Translations under genes and position numbers: made by a program
Shown: positions 54,487-64,000 of the stretch, in pieces
Layout of the letters: each line of letters begins with the position of its first letter
Position numbering within the stretch: position 1 is the first letter of the stretch
The notes under the pieces: model-generated
The model's database searches: none
Told to the model about the DNA's origin: nothing
Seen by the model: only the letters and a program-made list of their open reading frames with translations
DNA from: Gari tellinella
Lineage: Eukaryota; Mollusca; Bivalvia; Cardiida; Psammobiidae
Length of the DNA: 64,000 nucleotides
Reading direction: 5' to 3'
Assembly: GCA_922989275.2 (NCBI GenBank)
Contig: OV277868.1
Span: 20,394,291 to 20,458,290, forward strand

Positions 54487-55059
54487 ATGTAATGTAACAT
54501 GTCAAAGCAAAGTACTTATAACATATTTGATTTCATACAGATATATATTTAAACAAACATGAGCATGCTTATGCAATTAATGTTTGAGAGAGCAAATGAC
54601 CATTTCCCCCCATCATCTCTTATGGAAAGCTTCTATTTGCTTTCTGACATCTTGTTTTGTTTGTCTTACGTGTATGTGTAACCCTTCTTTAGCTTATATT
54701 GACAGTTTTAAAGAAAACAGTACAGTACAGATCACTCTGGTCCTGGAGGAGTTGTCTGATCAGGGTCTGAACTATCTTCCAATACACATATTTCTTACTC
54801 TTAGTCTGCACTCTTTTATATTCAACCCTACGCCGTTTCGACGGAGGCTCAGAAATGCTTGTTGTGATTGTTTTGTATTGTTGTAATTAATACCATTTTT
54901 GATCTTAAATGACTGATTGTTTGGAAATTGATTAAAATAAGTTCATAAAAGGATTACCGATCCTTTTTTACTTTTTCTTCTTGTCGTTCGCCTCTACACG
55001 ATTAGTTCAGTTGCAGAAATGAAGTGTGTGGTCATTCGCAGATTCTCCACGTCTCCGTA

Positions 55060-56560
55060 CAGAGTCCTTTTCAGTGGAGTATATATATGCCATATCGCAT
55101 CCCTCTATTGGTTGTGTTTGTCACAATTATGGAGAATGTGCTCTACTGTCTGTTCCTCCTCACCGCATGGGCATATTGGTGATTGGATCAACTTGAACTT
55201 TCTGAACATATGAGAGTTCAGTATGTTGTGCCCTGAGCGTAGCCTCACCATGATGACTTGTTCTGGTCTGCTAAGAATGTGATAAGCATCCTCCTCTTGT
55301 CTGGCCTTGAACATTTACTTAATCATTGTGATTTTCTCCTGATATGTGACACTGTTGTTTGATTGGTCTCCTTGGGCTCTCTATTAGGCAAGCTTGTCAG
55401 CAGCTTCATTTCCTGGGACCCCACAGTGGGCGGGTATCCCCTAGAGTACAACTCTGCAGCTGTTGTTAAGTTGTTGCAGTGGTGTATTACCATTGGAGTG
55501 GGTTTGCATAACAGATTGTGCATCAGTGAACAGAACAATTTGTGAGCAACTTTACACAGACGCTTTGATCATTTCAGTTGCTTGTAACAGTTCGTCCATT
55601 TATGTCCCATAGTTGGTACAATGTTTTCCTGCAGCAGCGTTCGTTGTCTCCGTAGTACCACTTGTGTGCTTGAAGACAACATCAGTTCCTCCATTCTGGA
55701 TACTGTGTATATATGTGACCAGACCTCTGGTGGATATTGGTCTTGGGTCATTGCTATAGTGTAGACTCGCTTGGTGTTGTCATCATCTTGTTTTCCATGT
55801 AGTGGCACGCCCATGCGAATACCAAATGTAGATAGTTCAGTGTCGAGAGAGTTTGTGATATCGGTGTTGTCGAGAGGAGCTGTTGGGAAATCAAAGAAGT
55901 GTGCATGTTTTCTTGTGAGTTTCTTTACCTCATGAACAAAGGTACTTCGCTTTTTAGCCTGGTTTTGGTGAGTCATTGTAACCTTTACCCATTGGTTGTT
56001 CAGGAAGGTACTCATAGTTCTGGTCTTAGTGCCCCTAAACCCAGGTTTAACCCCTCAGTGGTAGTTAATGGTTAATTTATAATTAATTATTGATTGCTGC
56101 TGACCGTACCAAGGCGGGCTCCTATGTTAATTTGCTTTATGTTTGTCTTGCGTGTTGTTTTCTATTTAGTGTGTAGATGAAGGAATATGATTGTGCGTGT
56201 GTGTGTGTGTTATGGTATGACTGTGTGTGTGTTTTATGCTTGAGAGGTGGGTGTATTGTTTGTGTTGCATTTCCTGCTTGAGTCTTTCGTATTTATTTGA
56301 AGCAGTACTTTGGTTTGCCATCTTTCTTCGAACGGTTGTATTCCTGTGAATTGCTCCATCAGCTTTACAGGGGTTGACTTCATTGCACATGTACCAATGC
56401 GCAAGGCTTGGTTTAGAAACTTGTCTTAGCTCTGGAGGTTTGTATTGGCAGTTGTGGACCATGCAGTTGATCCATACTCCAGATAAGGTCTTACTTTACC
56501 CTTGTATGTGGCTTTCAGTATTTGTCTTGTATTGGGAGAGCCGTTGTAGGTAGGGAAGGC
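55060..56560 (-). pseudogene. CR1/jockey-type LINE 3' fragment: RT end and RNase H
   Basis: Reading the minus strand from 56560: KGKVRPYLEYGSTAW and LEERWQTKV-type text mark the C-terminal RT thumb. A block at 56015-55569 (FDFPTAPLDNTDI, PEVWSHIYT) leads into RNase H. Then at 55538-55323 come legible IVLFTDAQS and AHCGVPGNEAADKLA in shifted frames. Last, at 55314-55105, comes the terminal zinc motif CPCGEEEQTVEHIL. Frames shift repeatedly and stops intervene; a non-coding piece (56020-56160) interrupts. Dead copy. Confidence 0.75.
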
Positions 56561-56588
56561 TGTATATGCCTAACTAGAGGTGAAAGGC

Positions 56589-56783
56589 TTAACCCTTAGC
56601 ATGCTGAATTGTCGTTTGCTACAAATATATCGTCTGTTTAAATATAACAAAAATATGTTTTAAGCATATAAAACTAACGAAGTGTTTTACATTAATATCA
56701 GACGATGAGCTACATAGCGTCTGATCATAATCCAAACTGTTTGCAAATATAAGCCAAGTCGCGCTTAGCATGATAAGCGTTAA
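56589..56783. mobile_element. Family-E element, copy 3 (diverged)
   Basis: 'ttaacccttagcatgctgaa' and 'ttagcatgataagcgttaa' are inverted ends. The hairpin is decayed to 'atcagacgatgagctacata' and 'gcgtctgatcataatccaaa'. Confidence 0.7.
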
Positions 56784-57174
56784 GGATTTACGCACCCAAA
56801 TGAAATATCCATAGGATCTCTATGAACATTTCTGCATAGGTTCTTTAAATATATCTTAGTAACATGTTAAAAGAAACATAGGTTATACTGTTCTTTTTTT
56901 GTCTATAAAATGTGTAATGTAGCCATTCCCGGCAAAGAGCCAGCGTGCAATATTTTGGCTTTCTGAAATAACGTAAATGACTGGTTGGCAGGAACAAACA
57001 TTAAAACAGTTAAAAAGTGGTGCTTACTGAAAGTTTGATGTAAAGTGTATAGTTTATTGCCTGAAATATATGCATTTTTCTTTATTGTTTTGGCTCAAAT
57101 GCAATGCAAACACTCTTTCAATCAAAATAAATCCGTACTAAATTGATTAAATTTTACACAATGAATGTGCCGAA

Positions 57175-57465
57175 ACAAATAAATACGAAAGACTCAAGCA
57201 GGAAACGTAACACAAACAATACACCCACCTCTCAAGCAGAACACACACACACAGTCATACCACAACAAACACACACATTCACACACACGCAATACAATTC
57301 CTACATCTACACACTAAATAGAAAACAACACGCAAGACAAACATAAAGCAAAGTGAATATAGGAGCCCGCCTTGGTACGGTCAGTAGCAATCAATAATTA
57401 ACTATAAATTAATTAATTATTAACAACCACTGGGGGGTTAAACCTGGGTTTAGGGGCGCCCAACC
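57175..57465 (+). repeat. LINE-associated segment, inverted copy of 56020-56290
   Basis: 'aaatacgaaagactcaagca' through CA-rich text to 'ggagcccgccttggtacggt' and 'taaacctgggtttagg' repeats, in opposite orientation, the sequence at 56020-56290. A third partial copy is at 60131-60260 (minus strand). Confidence 0.75.
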
Positions 57466-58389
57466 TCACACTTATCTCCTATATGCACCTATAAAGACGA
57501 ACAGTGTACATAAAATATAAACCCTGTTCCACAACCTCACAATCAAAAAGACCGCCAGCACAGTAAGTAAATACATGTAAAACATTTAACAAAAATTCTA
57601 TGACAAGATCATTAGTAATATGGGAAAGAATTAAACATTCAAGCCCGTGTTAAAAATAACACACTATGGCAACGGTCAAAGTGTACTCAAGCGACTAGTC
57701 TGTAGTTACGAGCAACTGTAAGACATGGAAGGGTCCAGGGTACGACAGAGAGGGAGTGAAAAAACATAATTTATAATGCTTCTTTTGAAACTATAGGCCC
57801 CTTCATATATATACTTCTTGTATAAATAAGCAGATGGCTTCTTCTTTGTGTTCTCGGGTTCACGCTAATAATCACTTTTATCGGAGTCCTTGGTATTTCC
57901 CTACTGTCCTTTTTACACAGCTCTGTCACTGAATTTGTATCGAGATTTTTTTTTATTTCAAATAATTTTAGCTTTGTACCTACATGAGCCGATCAGATCG
58001 TTTTTTACGAACTCACATGCAAAGTTTGAGAAATATCGGGACAGTGAGGTGGGAGATATCCTGAAACATATTATTTTCCTATAGTAAACTTGCGGTCAGC
58101 TGTGTTTGCAAATGGCCGCCGTGTAGCGTAATGTGACGTCATGCGCATGTGCGTAAATCGTCAAGGACCATTCCATTTTTCTGCAGGTGTGAGAGCTATA
58201 AATTAACATGCTGCACGATAATGTTGCAATTAAATCCGTTAAACGGATTATTGTGAGTATCTATTTACCTAGTTTTTGTTTGATGTTGTTTTAATTAAAA
58301 CCAATAAGTTTTTATTGTATGGAATGATCTAAGAAAGATATTATAACCGATTGTATAAAGTCAAAAAGGAAATTTCTATAAACTCACAT

Positions 58390-58402
58390 GGGAGAGAGAG
58401 AA

Positions 58403-58449
<47 letters not shown>

Positions 58450-58460
58450 GAGATGTTCAA
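58390..58460. repeat. (GA)n microsatellite
   Basis: About 25 GA units with minor interruptions. The ORF opposite (58341-58547) is a translation of it. Confidence 0.85.
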
Positions 58461-58734
58461 GATATTAGAATGAGCGAGTGAGAGAGGAGGGAGAGAGTTG
58501 GAGAGATGTTTGATTTTAGAGTGAGAGAGTGCTGTTTGTTTATGCATGTTTAATTACTGTAAATTCTAAACCGAGAACAAAAGTACTACTAGAGCTAATA
58601 TATTTTTATCATAAATAACGTTTTTGTGAAATTCTCCTACTTTCTTTTGAAACATACACACGTAGATTTCTAGATCTGCACTTTTGTGTAGCATTACACG
58701 ATTTAAACCGTGCGATATATCATGCCTTTAATGC

Positions 58735-59165
58735 AAGTCACACCAAATTGGATCCATTTGATCCACCTGAGTCAAACTTGTTCCTCACCAACATGCCGTT
58801 ATTTGTAGCAACTACCAAAGCCATACCGAGCCTGGCCACCTCGGACCATGGTATAGTCTTCCATGAGCTAAAGGTTATATCCAACCAAAAAGAAACGAGT
58901 TAAGCTAAAAGCGGGCAAACTGGTCACACTAGGACATAGACAGCTTCAAGGACGACTTCCTTAAAACTTCATATGACAATATAGACAAGGCTTGGGATGA
59001 CTTTAAGGACATATTGAAAACTCTTTGTGACACACACATACCAAGTAAAGTCACAAAGAGTAGACAAGATGGAATTACCCCTAGTATAATCAGACAGCTC
59101 AGGCGACGAGACACGGAGACAGACTCTACTAACGAATTAAGACTGTATACAAGACAGAATTAAAA
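58735..59165 (+). pseudogene. LINE endonuclease C-terminal fragment
   Basis: Plus strand reads HTKLDPFDPPESN, then SLATSDHGIVFHELKV (the SDH block of APE-type endonucleases). It continues in another frame with FKDDFLKTSYDNID, WDDFKDILKTLCDTHIPSK and IIRQLRRRDTETDS. Frameshifts and stops are present. Family: CR1/jockey-like non-LTR element, possibly the same as the 3' fragment at 55060-56560. Confidence 0.75.
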
Positions 59166-60130
59166 GACGTGTCTGAGAAAATAATATAGATCTAGATATA
59201 ATTATCTAATTAAGATCCATCATATCAAAGGTGATTCAGATCTAGATCAAATAATCTATAACATTTTCAGAAATATTTTAAAACATGTAGATTTAGACCT
59301 AGATCTACATGATCTAGACACCAGCCAAAAAATCTACATTTATACACTCGGAGACGCTAATCATAGTCTTAGATACATTTTGTACGGTCTTACGCTTCAG
59401 AGTCCCTTTCGAAAGATGTGTAAACGGTGGCCGAGAGAACGATGTAAGACACTGAAAACCTGTTCTCTCCACTAGCTTACAATGGACCGACTTAAAAAAT
59501 ATAAATATATTTTTAAAAATCTCAGTGACGTTATATATTTAAAAACGTCACAAATTCATTGATTCCGTCATGAATATATAGGTCAGACTATTTGCTCCAA
59601 GGATATAATTTCGGCTCTTACTTCGTTTTTAAATATTCTTTTACATAAAATATAACAGCACCTTCAAAATAACGATGTAAATTTATTTATTTGTTGTCTT
59701 ATATTCAAGTTGAGATCACCATTCACCGAATTACAATACCATTTCAAGTTGATTTTAGACCCGCTTCACCCAACGTAAAATGGACTGTCCAACAACGTCA
59801 TATACCATTCACAAGTCGGCCATCTTTGTAAACAGCTGAAGCCAAATTTACTATGGGGAAAACACATTTTTAACAATCTTTCGTCATTCACAGCCCGGAC
59901 AAATATTAAACTTTGCATGCGAGTTCGTAAAAAAACGATCTGATCGTCTCATGCAGGTAAAAGCTGATATTGTTTGAAATAACAGAAAATCTTGATACAA
60001 ATTGAGGGACAGCGCTGAGTGAAAAGGACAGTAGCCGTAATTGATACTAAGTATTTTCCACGTTTCAAATACTTACTTTTCCAATGCCATTTTATATTTG
60101 TTTCCGTTATTTTGTCGGGATTAATAGAGA

Positions 60131-60260
60131 TTGTTTAAGTGTGTGTGTGTATGTGCGTGTGTGTGTGTTTGTTATGGTATGACTGTGTGTGTTCTGCTTG
60201 AGAGGTGGGTGTACTGTTTGTGTTGCGTTTCCTGCTTGAGTCTTTTGTATTTATTTGTGA
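60131..60260 (-). repeat. GT-rich segment, LINE-associated third copy
   Basis: 'ttatggtatgactgtgtgtg' and 'gagaggtgggtgtactgttt' duplicate 56205-56290. Preceded by a (GT)n run. Confidence 0.7.
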
Positions 60261-60909
60261 CGAACAGGTTGTGTTCTTTGTTCCACAGGTTATGTAGTGA
60301 AAATAATTCTTTCTCTAGCCATCTCCATGAACTAGATTTGTATAAAGATAACACTTTCGGCAATATACGAGTGTTTGCACCAGTTTCAACCATGACCGTG
60401 TCTAATAATAAGTGGTTTTAACAGATAGGATTGAATAATATATCCAAACATGTAGGCTGAAGGCTTACAACAGCTGCAGTGGAATTGTTTTTGGGTGAAA
60501 TGCTTTAAGACTTTATAGACGAGACGGATGTCGCATCATCTGGACTTAAAGGTGAGAGATGGACGGTAGAAATGATTCTATGTGCGTACATGTTGTTTAG
60601 AGAGGATATTATCTTCCAATTTATCAAGTGAAGTTTAGCTCCAATGCTTTACCTGCCAAAATTGGTTCAATCTCTGCTCCAGCATTCGTCTTACTTTTGG
60701 CAAAATTATTTGGCACACTACATTGTACCAACATCAACTAAGGTATGGCGATCAGAGCTGGTGCACTTCCATAAAAGGGTTAAAGTGATAGCTGGTCCAG
60801 TTATTTCAGTCAAAGGCATATGAAATACGCCATCAATACTTTCAGTAGATCTACCTATTTCTACCATCATATCAGTTTTAGTTGCCATAACATTTTGTGA
60901 CTAATACAG

Positions 60910-61118
60910 TGGATAAGACATTACATGTATTATTTCCGGTGTGTGCGCAAACGAAACGCAAAAAATGTAGTAAAGGATAATTTTTCGACAATAATTATTC
61001 TTACTATTTTTTTGAATAAGGGTTAACCGGCGTCTGATCCCCCTTCAAACTGTTTGCAATGTAAATGTTAGTTTTAGCGTAAACGCGTTCATTGGGAATA
61101 ACGTTTTCTCAATTGCAA
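60910..61118. mobile_element. MITE family A copy (decayed)
   Basis: 'cagtggataagacattacat' at the left, 'gcgtaaacgcgttcattggg' and 'aataacgttttctc' at the right. Only one hairpin arm remains ('ggttaaccggcgtctgatcc'). Confidence 0.7.
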
Positions 61119-61579
61119 TTGTCTGACACTCTTATCGATATGTTTTCGGTCATACGTCCTGAAATCTGACATGGAGAAAAAACTGCAGAAACAATTTAAA
61201 CGCAGACGATCCGCTGCGCTGCTTCGCAACTAATGAAATTAGAGGAAGTCGTCTTCCTGATATCATCTTCATTTCATCTCATCACCCCTCCGCATTCTTC
61301 GGCGCTATATAAACTATGTTTTGTCCCACTGCCTCAAACCCTAACTCGTCTATCAATCCATCAAGCCAGCAATCAATATTTTCTACATTTTATTTCGTTT
61401 GCAGTTATAGACCGATTTTTTCACCTGGCAGGTCGGAACTAACCTTTGACAAAGGTAAACTAATTTGCATTTGATCTTAGGGGTGACAGGTATTGTTCCG
61501 TATTAAATAGTCATTTTCCGATACTTTCAACATGAAGAAACACATGGGCGTGCAGCCATGTCCACGTGAAAACGGTGTG

Positions 61580-61845
61580 TACAGTGCTCCCTCTCTACAA
61601 CAACACCCAATGGAAGACAAAGATTGCGTGTGTTGTGTGGAGGCAGTTGTTTTAGGCAGAGAAAACTAAGACTTGGTTTACATTTGCAAACAGCTTGAAT
61701 ACAGATTAGACGCTGCGTCACGCGACGTCTGATCTGTATTCAAGCTAATTGTCATTCTTCGTTATATTCCCTCTGTCAAAATGTCCACTAATATGTAATG
61801 ATAAGAAAAACGGACAGACGACATCGGTATATTTCGATAATAAAA
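61580..61845. mobile_element. MITE family B copy, right end lost
   Basis: 'cagtgctccctctctacaac' on the left, the 65-bp hairpin at 61687-61751 (diverged centre GCTGCGTCACGCGACG) and 'cggacagacgacatcggtat'. The right terminus is missing. Confidence 0.75.
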
Positions 61846-62291
61846 GAGCATGCTGCCGTCCCCAAAGTTGAAATGCGAATGTCTGCATCGAATCTCCGCC
61901 CTGACGTATTCTCCATTGTTACCGTTTCCATCCAATTTAAGTATCAGTTGTCACCTTTATAGATTTACAGTTAAGCTTACCTATAACGAACTAGGATAAG
62001 ATGAAAAACTGCTCGATACAATATAAAAATAATTCCCCGACTGCTTCCTTCTTTATTTCAATGGTATCATGTGTTAAGATGAACTGGATATAACGAAATA
62101 TTGGATAAGACATCATGATTTTGTCGGTCATTACCACAGTTTGACAAGTGGCTTACAAAGGTGACAGTACTTAACTGACCCGAGTTCAGTTATGTCAACC
62201 GAGGCGTCAGCTACTGTTCGAGGGTGACCTATCCGTTTTATCACCCTTTGTTAGATGTGATATTTATTTTATTATACCGAACAAACATATA

Positions 62292-62601
62292 CAGTGTTCC
62301 CTCTCTACAACGACGCGCAATGGGAGACACAGATTGTGTGTATTGTTCGGAGGGAGTCGTTATAGAGAGGGCAACTTAAGACTTGGCTTACATTTGCAAA
62401 CAGCTACTTGTCATTATATTAATTCTATCAAAATCTCCACTTATATGTAACTTTGAGAAAAACAGCAGACGTCAATTTTAAACAGACGATATTGCAGCAG
62501 TAAAAGCGTTAGACATAATTGTCCCGTTTAGGGAATTGCAGAAAGGGTCGTTGTAAGGAGGGATTCGTTGTTGGGAGGGCCGTTGTAGAGAGGGAACGCT
62601 G
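62292..62601. mobile_element. MITE family B copy
   Basis: 310 bp, CAGTGTTCCCTCTCTACAAC to GTTGTAGAGAGGGAACGCTG, TA on both sides. The hairpin is deleted (it jumps from 'caaacagctacttgtcatta'), but 'cagacgatattgcagcag' is kept near 62483. Confidence 0.85.
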
Positions 62602-62794
62602 TATATCAAATAAACACTGTTTTCAATACACAACAACGATCGCGAATACATATATCGGCACTTTTGTATTTTCATAATACAAAACAAATAGCGGAGAAGT
62701 TAATTTTAGACGAATAAAAACAACACAATAAATATGTTCGGTATCCATTTGGTATCCAAAATAAGAGCAAATTTATGTTTATAAAAATAGTTTG

Positions 62795-62875
62795 GACCGA
62801 CCCCTGATTCGAACTCGGACCGCCATGGACAGGGTCGACCATCTTAGCATTAGACCACGATGACAGATCACGTGG
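62795..62875 (-). other. tRNA-like SINE head
   Basis: Minus strand has an A-box-like 'ctaatgctaagatgg' and a B-box-like 'gagttcgaatc' at normal tRNA spacing. The anticodon and acceptor stems do not fold cleanly, so it is a tRNA-derived repeat rather than a tRNA gene. Confidence 0.4.
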
Positions 62876-63724
62876 TGTCGAGTTAAGTTGTATATCAAGT
62901 TTGTATATTGACGCGTTTTTAAAAACAAATCAAATTGCAAGCAACACATTTTATTCTGAATAGATATTGCCAACAAAAGGTTTACAAACACATGATAGAT
63001 CTATCGATTCGTTATTTGTATTCTCATATAGTTCTACAATGTTATATACCATTCTACAATCGTCTCCAATTCTGGCTTCTGCTAAAGCAATACGGTACTT
63101 TAGCAACAAGTTGACAGAGAATACTTTAGGTAGGCTAATAGACAAAGCAGAATGACAGATTTAGTAGCAAATTTCGACTTAAAGTTTGAACAGGATGCAG
63201 AGTTTGAATCTAGGGAGTGAGAAAAGAAACTGTTCCAAAATAATTAACGACCTTGATAAGCAACGCCAAAAACGGTGACACTTTGCAGTCTTATCTCATG
63301 AGATGAAGCGTAAAGTATGGCCCATTTGATTTCGATTGTACAACTTTTCAAATTTTAATCGACTCATTTTTCCAGTTCTTTTTCGTTACTGGACTAAAAA
63401 CGTTTTGATTCTTCATTTCTTCTGAACTGAGGCGTACTAAAACCCGGGCCGAATATGTGGACCGTTTGATGATGTAACCTGGGCCGAAATGTGATGTTAC
63501 AAATGTAGCTATGTATTGTTCGACAATATTGACCTGACGTTGAACTTTATGCATGAATAAATTATAAAAAGATGACGCAGTATAAATCAATATTCGATAG
63601 CCTACGTACAACTTCGGGTTGTTTCGGCTGATTACGTAAATCTTGTTACAGTTGTGATCCTCAGTGGATCAACACTCCACATTGAGCAAGTTCAAAAGAT
63701 TAGTGTTGATAAACTATTATTCCC

Positions 63725-63945
63725 GAGTCTCCTAGTATAATCGCATCTACTAAAACGCATCATGTTGCGCGTTCGAGTGGGCTTTAATCCAGCTATGATC
63801 ATCGATGTTCTCACCTGCGACTCTTGCCAATATATACCTAATTTACAACCCCCTGATGTAACTAGGTGTGCAATAGGTGTGTCGTTAGAGCAAGGGATTT
63901 GTAACACCGAGGTTCCGGGTTCGAATCCCGATAGAGGGGAACATA
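63725..63945 (+). other. tRNA-like repeat(s)
   Basis: 'gtgtcgttagagcaag' followed by 'ggttccgggttcgaatcccg' is a good B box with imperfect stems. About 130 bp upstream 'ctcctagtataatcgcatct' with 'gcgcgttcgagtgggc' looks like a second, more decayed tRNA-like piece. Probably SINE-derived. Confidence 0.4.
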
Positions 63946-64000
63946 TTTTTATTTTATAAAATGTTATTTTATAGACCAAACAGACGCTATGACATAATGT

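Larger units (their letters stand above)
57870..60045. mobile_element. 2.2-kb element with ~280-bp degenerate inverted ends
   Basis: 57870-58140 pairs with the reverse complement of 59755-60045. For example, 'gatcagatcgttttttacga' and 'actcacatgcaaagtttgag' on the left match 'tcgtaaaaaaacgatctgat' on the right. The interior contains a GA microsatellite (58395-58450) and a LINE endonuclease fragment (58735-59165), so no transposase of its own is visible. Confidence 0.65.

Noticed and set aside
63692..63979. 95-codon ORF containing SPLSGFEPGTSVLQIPCSN
   Set aside because: It is the antisense translation of tRNA-like B-box sequence, a common artefact of SINE and tRNA regions.

Overview
This is AT-rich nuclear DNA of an invertebrate animal. 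It has spaceous intron-exon genes, a Maverick/Polinton element, L1/Tx1-like and CR1/jockey-like LINE remains, and dozens of short palindromic MITEs. A lophotrochozoan, most likely a bivalve mollusc, is my inference from the divergent nicotinic receptor gene and the repeat style. No species can be assigned from sequence alone.

Host genes are sparse. Five exons of a nicotinic-acetylcholine-receptor-like Cys-loop subunit lie on the minus strand between 24810 and 7522, with introns full of transposons. They splice in consistent phase to give an N-terminal segment, loops A and B, a perfect 13-residue Cys-loop, a vicinal CC, TM1 and TM2. TM3 to the end is not found in the window. One exon of a carbohydrate sulfotransferase lies at 50584-50823 (+). 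A weak two-exon small ORF (45045-46332, +) and one unidentified ORF (47343-47651, -) are the only other candidates.

Layout. 322-6419: a 6.1-kb inverted repeat whose arms are tandem ~188-bp monomers, each carrying an RFX/X-box-like motif, around a ~1-kb spacer. 6420-13300: receptor exons and MITEs. 13312-17486: a decayed L1/Tx1-like LINE inserted in a MITE. 17787-27740: more receptor exons, MITEs and hairpin-ended elements. 27741-38610: a 10.87-kb Maverick/Polinton with ~680-bp terminal inverted repeats, a 6-bp target duplication and intact protein-primed DNA polymerase B, packaging-type ATPase and chromodomain integrase, but no capsid or protease genes. 38611-50000: nested MITEs, a palindromic tandem array and hairpin-ended elements. 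50000-64000: the sulfotransferase exon, LINE fragments, a 2.2-kb inverted-repeat element, further MITEs and tRNA-like SINE heads.

The polymerase, integrase and ATPase of the Polinton form one replication and insertion module. Polymerase is transcribed rightward, and ATPase and integrase leftward, from a shared ~200-bp divergent promoter. The most unusual observations are: the compact capsid-less Polinton with zinc-finger additions; one MITE present at the same offset in both Polinton TIRs; a 65-bp GATCAGACGCCG hairpin module shared by MITE families with unrelated termini; and the X-box-bearing giant palindrome.
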